Shown one piece after another: positions 56,064 to 64,000 of a stretch of 64,000 bases of DNA (within the stretch, counting starts at the first letter, position 1; each line of letters opens with the position of its first letter). The DNA is from RHKX01 sp963823565 (GTDB taxonomy: Bacteria; Actinomycetota; Thermoleophilia; Solirubrobacterales; 70-9): NCBI GenBank assembly GCA_963823565.1, contig CAWGLR010000001.1, positions 558,001-622,000 of the forward strand. The letters are read 5' to 3'. The translations under genes were made by a program, and so were the position numbers. The notes beneath the pieces were generated by a model. It saw nothing but the letters and a program-made list of their open reading frames with translations, did not search any database and was not told where the DNA came from.

Positions 56064-57791
56064 ATGGGTTTCATCGCTCCATCGCCGCCCCCGGTCGACG
56101 TCGATGAGTGGAAGCGCCTCCCCCACCTCGAGCGGATCAAGCCGCTCGCGCAGGACTGGGCCCTGAACGGGTTCGGGACGCCGACCTCGGTCTACCTCCT
56201 CTACGTCGTCAAGCTCGTCGTCTTCGTCCTCGGCGCCTTCCTGACGATCTCGGCGACGACTTCCGGGCTCGGCGGCCTCGGCGACATCGGCGACTGGTGG
56301 ACGCAGCCGATCGTCTTCCAGAAGCTCGCCGTCTGGACCCTCCTCTGGGAGATCGTCGGGCTCGGCTGCGGCTCGATGCCGCTCACCTTCCGCTTCATCC
56401 CGCCGATCGGCGGCATCCTCTACTGGCTGCGGCCGGGAACGATGCGACTGCCGCCGTGGCCGGACCGGGTGCCGCTGACCGCGGGCAACACGCGGACGAT
56501 CGCCGACGTCGCGCTCTACGCCGGGGTGCTCATCTCCGGGCTCTACCTGCTGCTCGCCGAGCCCGACGCCGGGCACCTCGACCACGCCGGCATCGCGGCG
56601 CTGCTCGGGCTGCTCGGGCTGCTCGGGCTCCGCGACAAGGTGTCCTTCCTCGGCGCCCGGCCCGAGGTCTACGGGTTCCTGCTGATCGTCTTCCTGTTCC
56701 CGCTCGAGAACTTCGTCGTCGGCTGCCAGCTCGTCTTCGTCTGCATCTGGTGGGGCGCCGCGGCCTCGAAGCTGAACCGCCACTTTCCCTTCGTCGTCGC
56801 GGTGATGATCGCCAACACCCCGTGGAACCGCTCGAAGCGGATCAAGGCCATGCTCTGGCGGGACCACCCCGACGACATCCGTCCGTCGCGGTTCGCCGAG
56901 CTGGCGGCGCACACGGGCACGGTGATCGAGTTCACCCTGCCGCTCCTGCTGCTGATCACCAGCGGCGGGACGATCGGGACCCTCGCGGTGATCGGGATGG
57001 TGATCTTCCACGTCCACATCACCTCGACGTTCCCGCTCGCGGTCCCGCTCGAGTGGAACCTCTTCATGATCTTCGGGCTGCTGTTCCTCTTCGGCCACTA
57101 CGGCGACGTGCCGCTGGACACGCTCGACTCGCCGCTGCTGCTGGCGCTGATCCTGCTGATCGGCGTAGCGCTGCCGGTGATCGGGAACCTGTTCCCCGAG
57201 AAGATGAGCTTCCTGCCCTCGATGCGCTATTACGCCGGCAACTGGGCGGCAAGCCAGTGGCTGTTCCGCAGGGACACGGGCGCCGAGCGCAAGCTCGACG
57301 AGTGCATCGTCAAGCCCGGCCCGATCGTCGTCGAGCAGGTCAGCCGGATCTACGACCCCGAGACCGCGGAGCTGCTGCTCACCAAGGGGCTCGCGTTCCG
57401 CTCCATGCACCTGCACGGGCGCGCGATCAACGGCCTGCTGCCCCGGGCCGTCGACGACATCGAGGCCTACTCGGCTCGCGAGGGCGAGCTGATCTCGGGC
57501 GTCGTCAACGGCTGGAACTTCGGCGACGGCCACTTCCACGACGGCCGCCTGCTGGCCGCGGTGCAGGAGCGCTGCGGGTTCGCCGAGGGCGAGGTGCGGG
57601 TGATCGCGCTCGAGTCCCAGCCGGCCCACCAGCAGCGCCATCGCTACCGGATCTACGACGCCGCCACCGGGTTGGTCGAGGAGGGCTGGGTGCGGATCGA
57701 GGACATCGTCGAGCGCCTGCCGTGGCTCGACGGCGACGGCACGGTCCCTGCCGAGGTGACCTGGCGGCGCGAGACGCCCGTCGCGGCGTGA
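56064..57791 (+). CDS. DUF3556 transmembrane protein
   Basis: A 575-residue integral membrane protein. It starts MGFIAPSPPPVDVDEWKRLP and has about ten hydrophobic helices with conserved loops such as FPFVVAVMIANTPWNRSKRIK and FHVHITSTFPLAVPLEWN. The last 130 residues are soluble. This matches the DUF3556 family found in mycobacteria and relatives. ATG 56064 is chosen because upstream codons are not protein-like. It overlaps the FAD oxidoreductase by four bases (GTGA), so the two are coupled. Function is unknown; association with lipid or carotenoid-like oxidation is inferred from that neighbour. Confidence 0.85.
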   Translation: MGFIAPSPPPVDVDEWKRLPHLERIKPLAQDWALNGFGTPTSVYLLYVVKLVVFVLGAFLTISATTSGLGGLGDIGDWWTQPIVFQKLAVWTLLWEIVGLGCGSMPLTFRFIPPIGGILYWLRPGTMRLPPWPDRVPLTAGNTRTIADVALYAGVLISGLYLLLAEPDAGHLDHAGIAALLGLLGLLGLRDKVSFLGARPEVYGFLLIVFLFPLENFVVGCQLVFVCIWWGAAASKLNRHFPFVVAVMIANTPWNRSKRIKAMLWRDHPDDIRPSRFAELAAHTGTVIEFTLPLLLLITSGGTIGTLAVIGMVIFHVHITSTFPLAVPLEWNLFMIFGLLFLFGHYGDVPLDTLDSPLLLALILLIGVALPVIGNLFPEKMSFLPSMRYYAGNWAASQWLFRRDTGAERKLDECIVKPGPIVVEQVSRIYDPETAELLLTKGLAFRSMHLHGRAINGLLPRAVDDIEAYSAREGELISGVVNGWNFGDGHFHDGRLLAAVQERCGFAEGEVRVIALESQPAHQQRHRYRIYDAATGLVEEGWVRIEDIVERLPWLDGDGTVPAEVTWRRETPVAA

Positions 57792-59207
57792 GCGACGCCG
57801 TCGTCGTCGGCTCCGGCCCCAACGGCCTCGCGGCCGCCGTCGCCCTGGCGCGCGAGGGGGTGCGGGTGACCGTGCTCGAGGCCGCCGAGACGCTCGGCGG
57901 CGGCGCCCGCAGCGGCGAGCTCACCGTCCCCGGCGTCATCCACGACCACTGCTCGGCGGCCCACCCGATGGCGGTGGGATCCCCGTTCCTGCGGGAGCTG
58001 GACCTCGAGCGCCACGGCCTCGAGTGGTGCTGGCCGGAGATCGACCTCGCCCATCCGCTCGACGACGGCAGCGCCGCGGTGATGACGCGGTCGCTCGCCG
58101 ACACGGTCGCGGGGCTGGGCTCCGACGGCGCCGCGTGGGAGCGGCTCTTCGGCTCCCCCTCGCGCCACCTCGACGCGCTCAACGCGGACCTGATGCGGCC
58201 GATCCAGCACCTGCCGCGACACCCGCTGCGGCTGCTCCGCTTCGGGATCCCCGCCGCGATGCCGGCGACGCTGCTCGCGCACTCGTTCGGGACCGAGCGC
58301 GCCCGCGCCCTCTGGGGCGGCTCGGCCGCGCACGCGCTCGCGCCCGCTCGGGCGGCCGATGAGCTCGGCGGTCGGCGTCGCGCTGATCACCGCCTGCCAC
58401 CGCTGGGGCTGGCCCGTCGCGCGCGGCGGCTCGGGCTCGATCACGTTCGCGCTGGCCTCACTGCTCGCCGAGCTCGGCGGCACGCTCGAGACCGGCGTCG
58501 AGGTGCGCTCGCTCGACGAGCTCCCGCCGGCCGACGCGGTGCTCCTCGACCTCTCGCCGCAGGTGGCCGCCGACGTCTGCGGGGGCCGGCTGCCGGCGCG
58601 GGTCGCGCGCGCCTACCGCCGCTACCGCCGCGGGCCGGGCGCCTTCAAGGTCGACATGGCGATCGAGGGTCCGGTCCCGTGGCGCAACCCCGACTGCGGC
58701 CGGGCCGGGACCGTGCACGCGATCGGCTCCTTCGAGGAGGTCGTCGCCGCCGAGCGCGACGTCAACCGCGGGCGCATGCCCGAGCGGCCGTTCGTGCTCG
58801 TCTGCCAGCAGCACCTGGCCGACCCGAGCCGCTCGGCGGGAGACGTTCACCCGCTGTGGAGCTACGCGCACGTGCCCAACGGCTACGACGGCGACGCGAC
58901 CGAGGCGGTCGTCTCCCAGATCGAGCGGTTCGCGCCGGGCCTGCGGGAGCGGATCGTCGCGACCGCGACCCGATCGCCGGCCGAGCTCGCCGCCTACAAC
59001 GCCAACTACGCCGGCGGCGACATCATCACCGGCGCCAACGACCCGATCCAGGTGCTGGCCCGGCCCCGCATCGCCGTCGATCCCTACGCGACCGGCATCC
59101 CGGGCGTCTTCATCTGCTCCGCCGCGACGCCGCCGGGGGCGGGCGTGCACGGCATGTGCGGCTACAACGCCGCGGAGTCGGCGCTCAAGAGCCTCAGAAA
59201 TGGCTGA
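57788..59207 (+). pseudogene. phytoene dehydrogenase-like FAD oxidoreductase with a +1 frameshift
   Basis: From GTG 57788 the FAD loop AVVVGSGPNGLAAAVALAREGV, then VLEAAETLGGGARSGEL and DHCSAAHPMAVGSPFLREL match the NAD(P)/FAD CrtI-like amine-oxidoreductase family. The frame fails after WGGSAAHAL: skipping G58340 restores RPLGRPMSSAVGVALITACH and the rest, ending PGAGVHGMCGYNAAESAL at TGA 59205-59207. Without the extra base the enzyme would be about 470 residues, normal length. It is coupled to DUF3556. Whether this is real decay or an assembly error needs read-level checking. Confidence 0.83.
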
Positions 59208-59255
59208 GCGCCGGGGTCTACTTCGCCAGCATGCTGGCGAAATCGACCCCGGCGC
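59208..59255. terminator. perfect bidirectional hairpin between convergent genes
   Basis: GCGCCGGGGTC (59208-59218) pairs perfectly with GACCCCGGCGC (59245-59255), and the 20-base palindrome at 59222-59241 (TTCGCCAGC and GCTGGCGAA arms) folds inside. It starts right after the FAD enzyme stop and ends 15 bases before the YceI stop, so it can stop transcription from both sides. Confidence 0.85.
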
Positions 59256-59269
59256 CTGATCGGGACCGG

Positions 59270-59824
59270 CTACGAGCGCCGGACGGCGGCGATGTCGAGC
59301 GCCAGCTTCACCTTGTCGGAGACGACGGCGTTACCGCTGCCGAGGGCGGCGTTGAACTTCATCCCGAAGTCGCCGCGGGAGAGCTTGCCGGTGACCTCGA
59401 GGCCGATCCGGTCCTCGCCCTCGGGCCCGACCTCGGTGCCGCCGAGCTCGGCCTCGAGCTCGATCTCGCGGGTCTCGCCGCGAATCGTGATGTCGCCGAC
59501 GATCCGCAGGGTCTCGTCGTCGACCTGGTCGATCCGGGTCGACTCGAAGCGGATCTCGGGGTAGTTCTCCGCGTCGAAGAAGTCGGCCGAGCGGAGGTGC
59601 CCGTCGCGCTGCTCCTGGCGGGTGCTGACCGAGGCGGTCTTCACGGTGCCCCAGGCCCGGGTCGAGCCGAGGTCCTCGCCGACCTCGATGTGGCCCTCGA
59701 AGTCGTGGAACTCGCCGCGAACGGTCGTGACGCCCATGTGCTTGACCGCGAACCCGATCCGGGAATGGACGGCGTCGACGTCCCAGGTACCGGTGGGGAT
59801 GGCGGTGGCTGCTGCTGTGGTCAT
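59270..59824 (-). CDS. YceI-family polyisoprenoid-binding-like protein
   Basis: A 184-residue lipocalin-like protein: GTWDVDAVHSRIGFAVKHMG, TVRGEFHDFEGHIEV, RDGHLRSADFFDAENYPEIRF and the C-terminal GDFGMKFNAALGSGNAVVSDKVKL are diagnostic of YceI. There is no signal peptide, as is usual for actinobacterial members. GGAGATTCG before ATG 59824 supports that start over ATG 59872. Two TTGCA palindromes lie upstream. The protein binds isoprenoid lipids in relatives; its role is in stress or electron transfer. Confidence 0.92.
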   Translation of the reverse strand: MTTAAATAIPTGTWDVDAVHSRIGFAVKHMGVTTVRGEFHDFEGHIEVGEDLGSTRAWGTVKTASVSTRQEQRDGHLRSADFFDAENYPEIRFESTRIDQVDDETLRIVGDITIRGETREIELEAELGGTEVGPEGEDRIGLEVTGKLSRGDFGMKFNAALGSGNAVVSDKVKLALDIAAVRRS

Positions 59825-59860
59825 CGAATCTCCTCGCTCTCGCCGCTGCGCGGCACGTAG

Positions 59861-59901
59861 TTGCATCTGCAATTACCTTAGCAGCTTGCTTGCACTTGCA
59901 A
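59861..59901. promoter_or_regulatory. two TTGCA-N2-TGCAA operator-like palindromes
   Basis: TTGCATCTGCAA (59861-59872) and TTGCACTTGCAA (59890-59901) share 5-bp arms and a two-base spacer and start 29 bases apart, close to three helical turns. They lie 36-77 bases upstream of YceI ATG 59824, where a MarR-type regulator would act. No MarR gene is present in the window. Confidence 0.6.
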
Positions 59902-59944
59902 CCATCGGATACCTAACGGTCCTCCGGCCCGGCGGGTCGGGACA

Positions 59945-60736
59945 ATGCGCCCGATGCTCGACGAGCGCTTCACCCGGTCCCTCCACGTCGAGACGATGCG
60001 CCGGCGCGGCCTGCTCGACGACGTCGCGCCGCACGCCCTCTTCCAGGCGTCGACGATCGGCGCGCTGCTCGAGGGCCGCTTCGAGGGCGACGCCGAGCTC
60101 GCCGACCTCGCCGGTCACGGCGACCTCGGGCTGGGCACGCTCGACCACCTCGACGGCGAGCTCATCGTCCTCGACGGGCGCTTCCTCCGCGCCGACGCCG
60201 ACGGGCGCCTGAGCCCGGTCTCCGGGTCGACCCGGACGCCCTTCGCGGTCGTGGTGCCGTTCGCGCCCGGCATCGAGCTGCGGCTCGAGGAGCCGCACGA
60301 CCACGACGAGCTGCTGCGGGCCATCGAGCTCGCGATCCCCGCCGGGGCCGGAGCGTGCGCGATCCGCATCGATGGGTCGTTCGAGTCGGTGCGCGCCAGG
60401 TCGGTGCCGCGGCAGGAGCCGCCCTACCGCCCGCTCGCGGAGGTGATGGCGGACCAACGCGTCTTCGAGCTCGGCGCCTGCGACGGCACCGCGGTCGGCT
60501 TCCGCTTCCCCGAGCACGGCGAGGAGGTCGAGGTGGGCGGCTTCCACCTCCACTTCGCCGATTCCGACCGGGCCCGGGGGGGCCACGTCCTCGACCTGCG
60601 ATCCCGCCACGCGCTGGTCCGGATCGACGTGCTCTCCGAGCTCCACGTCGAGCTGCCGCCCGGCGTCGAGCTGACCGCTCCCCACGTGGACGGGGAGCTC
60701 GGCGACCTGCTGCGCCGGGTCGAACGCGACGGCTGA
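59945..60736 (+). CDS. alsD: acetolactate decarboxylase
   Basis: A 263-residue enzyme converting alpha-acetolactate to acetoin. Family landmarks are ALFQASTIGALLEGRFEGDA, GDLGLGTLDHLDGELIVLDG, the zinc-binding HLHF in GFHLHFADSDRARGGHVLD and the later Glu in RIDVLSELHVELP. The protein is cytoplasmic. ATG 59945 or ATG 59954 may be the start. The next gene downstream is the large LuxR-family regulator, 33 bases away, and YceI is divergent. Together they may form part of carbon overflow control; acetolactate synthase is not in the window. Confidence 0.9.
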   Translation: MRPMLDERFTRSLHVETMRRRGLLDDVAPHALFQASTIGALLEGRFEGDAELADLAGHGDLGLGTLDHLDGELIVLDGRFLRADADGRLSPVSGSTRTPFAVVVPFAPGIELRLEEPHDHDELLRAIELAIPAGAGACAIRIDGSFESVRARSVPRQEPPYRPLAEVMADQRVFELGACDGTAVGFRFPEHGEEVEVGGFHLHFADSDRARGGHVLDLRSRHALVRIDVLSELHVELPPGVELTAPHVDGELGDLLRRVERDG

Positions 60737-60769
60737 GGCCGCCGCGCGACCGGCCCCCTCCCGGCGGCG

Positions 60770-63670
60770 ATGTTGCCCGCCGGCGAGACATGTGGGACAG
60801 TCGAGGCCAGAGCCGTGGATGGCCACACTCGAGATCGCGGGGGGACGAGGATCGGGGCTCTGCTCGAGCGGGAGGCCGAGCTTGCCGAGGCGGCCGACAT
60901 GCTCGCTGAGGTGGCCGGCGGAGCCGGGGGCGTGCTGGTGGTCGAAGGACCGGCGGGGATCGGGAAATCGGCATTGATCAGGGCGGTTCGCGGCCGCGCC
61001 GCCGACGAGGGGCTCACGGTGCTCAGCGCCCGCGGCGCCGAGCTCGAGCGCGAGTTCTCGTTCGGCGTCGTCCGCCAGCTCCTCGAACCCGCGCTGGCGG
61101 GCCTGTCCGAGCACGAGCGCCGGGCGGTCCTCTCAGGTGCCGCCGGGCTCGCCGAGCCGGCCATCGGGCAGCTCGACCTCGGCAGGCCGCACGAGGCATC
61201 CCCCTCCGCCGACCCCACGTTCGCCGTGCTGCACGGGCTCTACTGGCTGACCTCCAACCTCGCCGAGGGCGGCCCGATCCTGATGGCGGTCGATGACGCG
61301 CAGTGGTCCGATCCCGCCTCGCTTCGCTTCCTCGACTACCTGGCCGGGCGCCTGGAGGGCCTGGGGGTGATGATCGCCGCCGGCGTTCGCACGTTCGAGC
61401 CCGGCACGGCGGACCGGGTGCTGGACGCCCTCCGCGCCGAGGCCGGAACCCATGTGATCCGCCCCGCGCCGCTGAGCGAGGCCGCCACCGATGCGCTGGT
61501 CGGCTCGATGCTCGGCGCCGAGCCGGCGCCGGGATTCGCATCCGCCTGCCATCGGGCGTCGGGCGGAAATCCGCAGCTGATCCGGGAGCTGGTCGCGGCG
61601 CTGGTGTCCGAGGGCGCCGAGCCGACTCCCGACCGAGTCGCCCAGGTGGCGGAGCTCCATGCGGATCGCATCGCCAAGTCGGTGCTCGCGCGCATCGAGA
61701 GGCTGGGCGAGCGCGCGGTCGCCGTCGCCGGGGCGGTGGCGATCCTCGGCGCCGAGGCCTCGATCGACGCCGTCTCGGAGCTCGCCGCGATCCCGCGGCG
61801 GGAGGCAGCGGAGGCGTTCGAGGGCTTGGCCGCGATCGACGTCCTGGTGCCCGGCGACGAGATCGCGTTCGTCCATCCGATCGTGCGCAGCGCCGTCTAC
61901 GGCGACCTCAGCGCCGAGGCGAGCGGAGAGGCGCACGGGCGCGCTGCGCGCCTCCTGGCGCAGCGCGGCGCCTCGCTCGAGTCGGTCGCCGCTCAGCTCG
62001 TCGCATCGCCGCCCGGCGGCGACGCGTGGGCGGTCGTCAAGCTCAGGGAAGCGGGGGAGGGCGCCATCGCCCGCGGCGCGCCCGAGGCCGCGGTCACCTA
62101 CCTCGACCGGGCCCTTACCGAGGACCCCGAGGCGCCGGCGCGGGCCGAGATCCTGACCGGGCTCGGCCGGGCCCTCGCGATGCTGCGGGAGGTGCGCCGC
62201 TGCGTCAAGTGCCTGTACGAGGCGCTGGACCTGACCGACGAGCCGCGCCGCAGGGCCGAGATCGTCCACCTCCTGATCACGATGCTGTCGATCTCGCGCT
62301 CGGCGGGGCGCGGCGTCGAGCTGCTCGACGCCGAGCTCGCCGCCCTGCCCCCTGACGCGCATGACCTCGGCGTGCGCCTCGAGAGCGACATCGACTCGAT
62401 CACCTTCTTCAGTCTCGGAGCCAAGCGCGCGGCCGAGGGCCGGCGCCGCCGTTTCGACGACGCTCAGGATCCCGGGCTGACCGCCAGCGCGGCCATGGTC
62501 GCGGCCCTGTACGAGGGCCCGGCGGCGCGGGCGGCCGAGCTCGCGCGACGCGCGTACGGGGACGGGGCGCTGCTCGCGCGCGAGGGACCGGATGCGCCGC
62601 CCGTCTGGATGGTGGGCTGGGCGCTCCTGTATTCGCACCGCGTCAGAGAGGCGCGGGCGGTCGCCGACGAGTGGGCGCGCGAGGCGAGCCATCGCGGCTC
62701 CCTGCGGGCGTTCAGCCTGGCCTCGAGCCTGCGCACGAGAGCGCTGCACTGGCTCGGCGACCTGCCCGAGGCCGAAGCGGAGGCGCGCGCGTTCGTCGAG
62801 GGCATGCCCGAGGCGGTCGGCGCCGGGCCCGCGTTCCTCGCCGACGTGCTCGCCGAGCAGGGACGCCTCGACCACGCGGAGAGCGCGCTGATGCGTGCCC
62901 AGCACGCCGACGAGAGCGTCGAATGGTCGTTCTTCTATCCGATGCTGCTCCAGAGCCGGGGAACCCTCGCGGTGGAGCATGGGCGGCTGGACGCAGCGCA
63001 CGAATGGCTGCTGAAGGCCGCTCGCGCAGCCGAGGAGTGGGGCGTGGCGACCCCGGGTCCCTTCGGCTGGCGGGTGCGCCTCGCCGAGGTGCTGGGCCGG
63101 CTCGGCGAGGCCGGCGAGGGCCGGCGGCTGATCGAGGCCGAGCTCGAGGCCTGCCGGCACTTCGGCTCGCCTCGAGCCTCGGGGATCGCGCTGCGTGTGG
63201 CAGGGCTCCTGGAGGTGGGCCCACAGCGGATCGAGACGCTCACCGAGGCCACGGCCGTTCTCGCCCGCTCCGAGGCGCGGCTCGAGCGCGCCCGTGCTCT
63301 CATCGACCTCGGCACGGCGCTGAGCCGCGCCCAACGGACGACGGACGCCCGCGCGCCGCTGCGGGAGGGCCTCGCGGTCGCGCGGGCGTGCGGAGCGCTG
63401 CCGCTCGCCGAGCGCGCCCACGAAGAGCTGCGAGCGACGGGCGCGCGACCGCGCAAGATCGTCCGCACCGGAGCCGACGCCCTGACGGCGAGCGAGCGCC
63501 GCGTGGCGCGGATGGCCGCGTCGGGGATGCGGAACAAGGAGATAGCGCAGTCGCTCTTCGTGACGGTTCGCACCGTCGAGGCTCACCTCCACCACGCCTA
63601 CCAGAAGCTGAACATCTCCTCGCGCGCAGAGCTTCCCGCCGAGCTCGAAGGCGACGAGCCGCACGACTAG
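60770..63670 (+). CDS. large LuxR-family transcriptional regulator with AAA-type ATPase (LAL)
   Basis: A 966-residue regulator. It has Walker A EGPAGIGKSAL (about residue 60) and Walker B LMAVDDAQWSD (about 170), as in the signal-transduction ATPases of the LAL/MalT type. The middle is a long helical TPR-like region (residues 400-880), and the C-terminus a LuxR helix-turn-helix (TASERRVARMAASGMRNKEI, then VRTVEAHLHHAYQKLN). It would bind an inducer through the helical repeat, hydrolyse ATP and activate transcription. The GTG at 60818 is an alternative start; neither has a ribosome-binding site. The regulon is unknown, but the upstream acetolactate decarboxylase is a candidate. Confidence 0.88.
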   Translation: MLPAGETCGTVEARAVDGHTRDRGGTRIGALLEREAELAEAADMLAEVAGGAGGVLVVEGPAGIGKSALIRAVRGRAADEGLTVLSARGAELEREFSFGVVRQLLEPALAGLSEHERRAVLSGAAGLAEPAIGQLDLGRPHEASPSADPTFAVLHGLYWLTSNLAEGGPILMAVDDAQWSDPASLRFLDYLAGRLEGLGVMIAAGVRTFEPGTADRVLDALRAEAGTHVIRPAPLSEAATDALVGSMLGAEPAPGFASACHRASGGNPQLIRELVAALVSEGAEPTPDRVAQVAELHADRIAKSVLARIERLGERAVAVAGAVAILGAEASIDAVSELAAIPRREAAEAFEGLAAIDVLVPGDEIAFVHPIVRSAVYGDLSAEASGEAHGRAARLLAQRGASLESVAAQLVASPPGGDAWAVVKLREAGEGAIARGAPEAAVTYLDRALTEDPEAPARAEILTGLGRALAMLREVRRCVKCLYEALDLTDEPRRRAEIVHLLITMLSISRSAGRGVELLDAELAALPPDAHDLGVRLESDIDSITFFSLGAKRAAEGRRRRFDDAQDPGLTASAAMVAALYEGPAARAAELARRAYGDGALLAREGPDAPPVWMVGWALLYSHRVREARAVADEWAREASHRGSLRAFSLASSLRTRALHWLGDLPEAEAEARAFVEGMPEAVGAGPAFLADVLAEQGRLDHAESALMRAQHADESVEWSFFYPMLLQSRGTLAVEHGRLDAAHEWLLKAARAAEEWGVATPGPFGWRVRLAEVLGRLGEAGEGRRLIEAELEACRHFGSPRASGIALRVAGLLEVGPQRIETLTEATAVLARSEARLERARALIDLGTALSRAQRTTDARAPLREGLAVARACGALPLAERAHEELRATGARPRKIVRTGADALTASERRVARMAASGMRNKEIAQSLFVTVRTVEAHLHHAYQKLNISSRAELPAELEGDEPHD

Positions 63671-63696
63671 CGCCGGGCCGAACGCGCCCGAGCCGG

Positions 63697-63720
63697 GATG
63701 TTGGTGGCGATGTTGGTGGC
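63697..63720. repeat. tandem 12-bp direct repeat
   Basis: GATGTTGGTGGC is repeated exactly at 63697-63708 and 63709-63720, between the LAL regulator and the last, secreted-protein gene. It might be an activator-binding site upstream of that gene or simple slippage. Confidence 0.6.
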
Positions 63721-63755
63721 CGTCACCGATGCGAAGCGGCCGTCCGGGAGCGACG

Positions 63756-64000
63756 ATGGGCTCGGGAGCTACGAGGGAGGAACCGATTCACCGCAGGATG
63801 CTGATCGCCGCCCTGGCCGTGCTGGCATCGCTCGCCGGCGCCTCGGGAGCCGGCGCGACGACCGAGGTGCGGACTCAGCAGGTCCAGGGCCTCGACGTCG
63901 TGGTCGCGGTGGACGACGGCACCTCGGCCCAGATCCAGACCGCGCGCGTGGTGGACGCCGGCCAGCCCTACCTGGCCCTCCAGAACCCCGGCGGCGCTGT
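63756..64000 (+). CDS. secreted protein, partial
   Basis: The first 81 codons of an open frame that runs off the right edge. ATG 63756 (MGSGATREEPIHRRM) has GGGAG at 63745-63749; an in-frame ATG 63798 starts directly at the hydrophobic core LIAALAVLASLAGASGAGA, and the better-placed ribosome-binding site favours the longer form. After that signal peptide the sequence is polar (TTEVRTQQVQGLDVVVAVDDG, then TARVVDAGQPYLALQNPGG). It is an exported protein of unknown family. Confidence 0.6.
   Translation, partial: MGSGATREEPIHRRMLIAALAVLASLAGASGAGATTEVRTQQVQGLDVVVAVDDGTSAQIQTARVVDAGQPYLALQNPGGA

Noticed and set aside
56108..57787. Plus-strand frame running through DUF3556 and into the FAD enzyme
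   Set aside because: Its first part is Arg/Ala-rich out-of-frame sequence over the real DUF3556 gene; only the region from 57788 codes.

Overview
The window reads as chromosomal DNA of a very GC-rich actinobacterium. Third codon positions are almost all G or C, GTG starts are frequent, and many genes are joined by 4-base GTGA or ATGA overlaps. The gene types (many universal stress proteins, LuxR-type regulators, a DUF6812 protein, a DUF3556 protein, GAF-type kinases) fit a soil Thermoleophilia or Solirubrobacterales-like organism. That placement is inference; there is no rRNA or other marker here. I found no tRNA, rRNA or CRISPR array.

Bases 1-4571 are an accessory patch with more A+T. It holds the 3' end of an IS3-family element, an RNase H-fold protein, a small Rieske protein, a complete IS256-family element, and two minus-strand genes on either side of that element: a HIRAN-domain protein and a type I restriction HsdR-N/DUF5655-like protein. 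From about 4.9 kb the sequence looks like normal chromosome. 4945-8953 is a lipid-type locus: acyl-CoA synthetase and metallo-hydrolase, divergent from a TetR regulator and an SDR, with a perfect 12-bp palindrome between. 8969-13310 holds a 2TM/flavodoxin/Met-His-Gly-repeat operon, a decayed TfoX gene, an EAL-DICT protein, an unknown protein and a cupin.

13447-33206 is the most distinctive block. Six universal stress protein genes (ten domains) sit with a Na+/K+-type P-type ATPase interrupted by a +1 frameshift, two related flavoprotein oxidoreductases, two ABC systems, a ZIP and an atypical NRAMP transporter, and a response regulator/kinase pair. The kinase has a DosS-type GAF domain that keeps the residues matching the heme-ligand His149 and distal Tyr171 of M. 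tuberculosis DosS. The mix of DosRS-like sensors, Usp proteins and a cation ATPase resembles the mycobacterial DosR dormancy regulon.

33222-43332 has a TetR gene facing a secreted beta-propeller/DUF1254 pair with a promoter-operator between, an AbiEi-like protein, a GH9 glycosidase, small conserved genes (DUF6812, csaA), an SDR and a second SDR broken by internal deletion, and an ABC1 kinase with an MpaB-like oxygenase. 44283-51227 is an iron-uptake cluster: a lipoprotein, two FTR1-type permeases (one with a roughly 500-residue extracytoplasmic extension), a His-rich secreted protein and a second two-component system, with two DtxR/IdeR-like motifs TTAGG-N4-CCTAA. 51315-64000 carries a sulfatase, a DUF2231-Rieske protein, a class III nucleotide cyclase, an enoyl-CoA hydratase-like protein, DUF3556 plus a frameshifted phytoene-dehydrogenase-like enzyme, YceI behind two TTGCA-N2-TGCAA palindromes, acetolactate decarboxylase, a large LuxR-family ATPase regulator, and the start of a secreted protein.

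Four genes are broken: +1 frameshifts in the ATPase and the FAD enzyme, and internal deletions in TfoX and one SDR. Either this strain carries real pseudogenes or the assembly has errors at GC-rich points.
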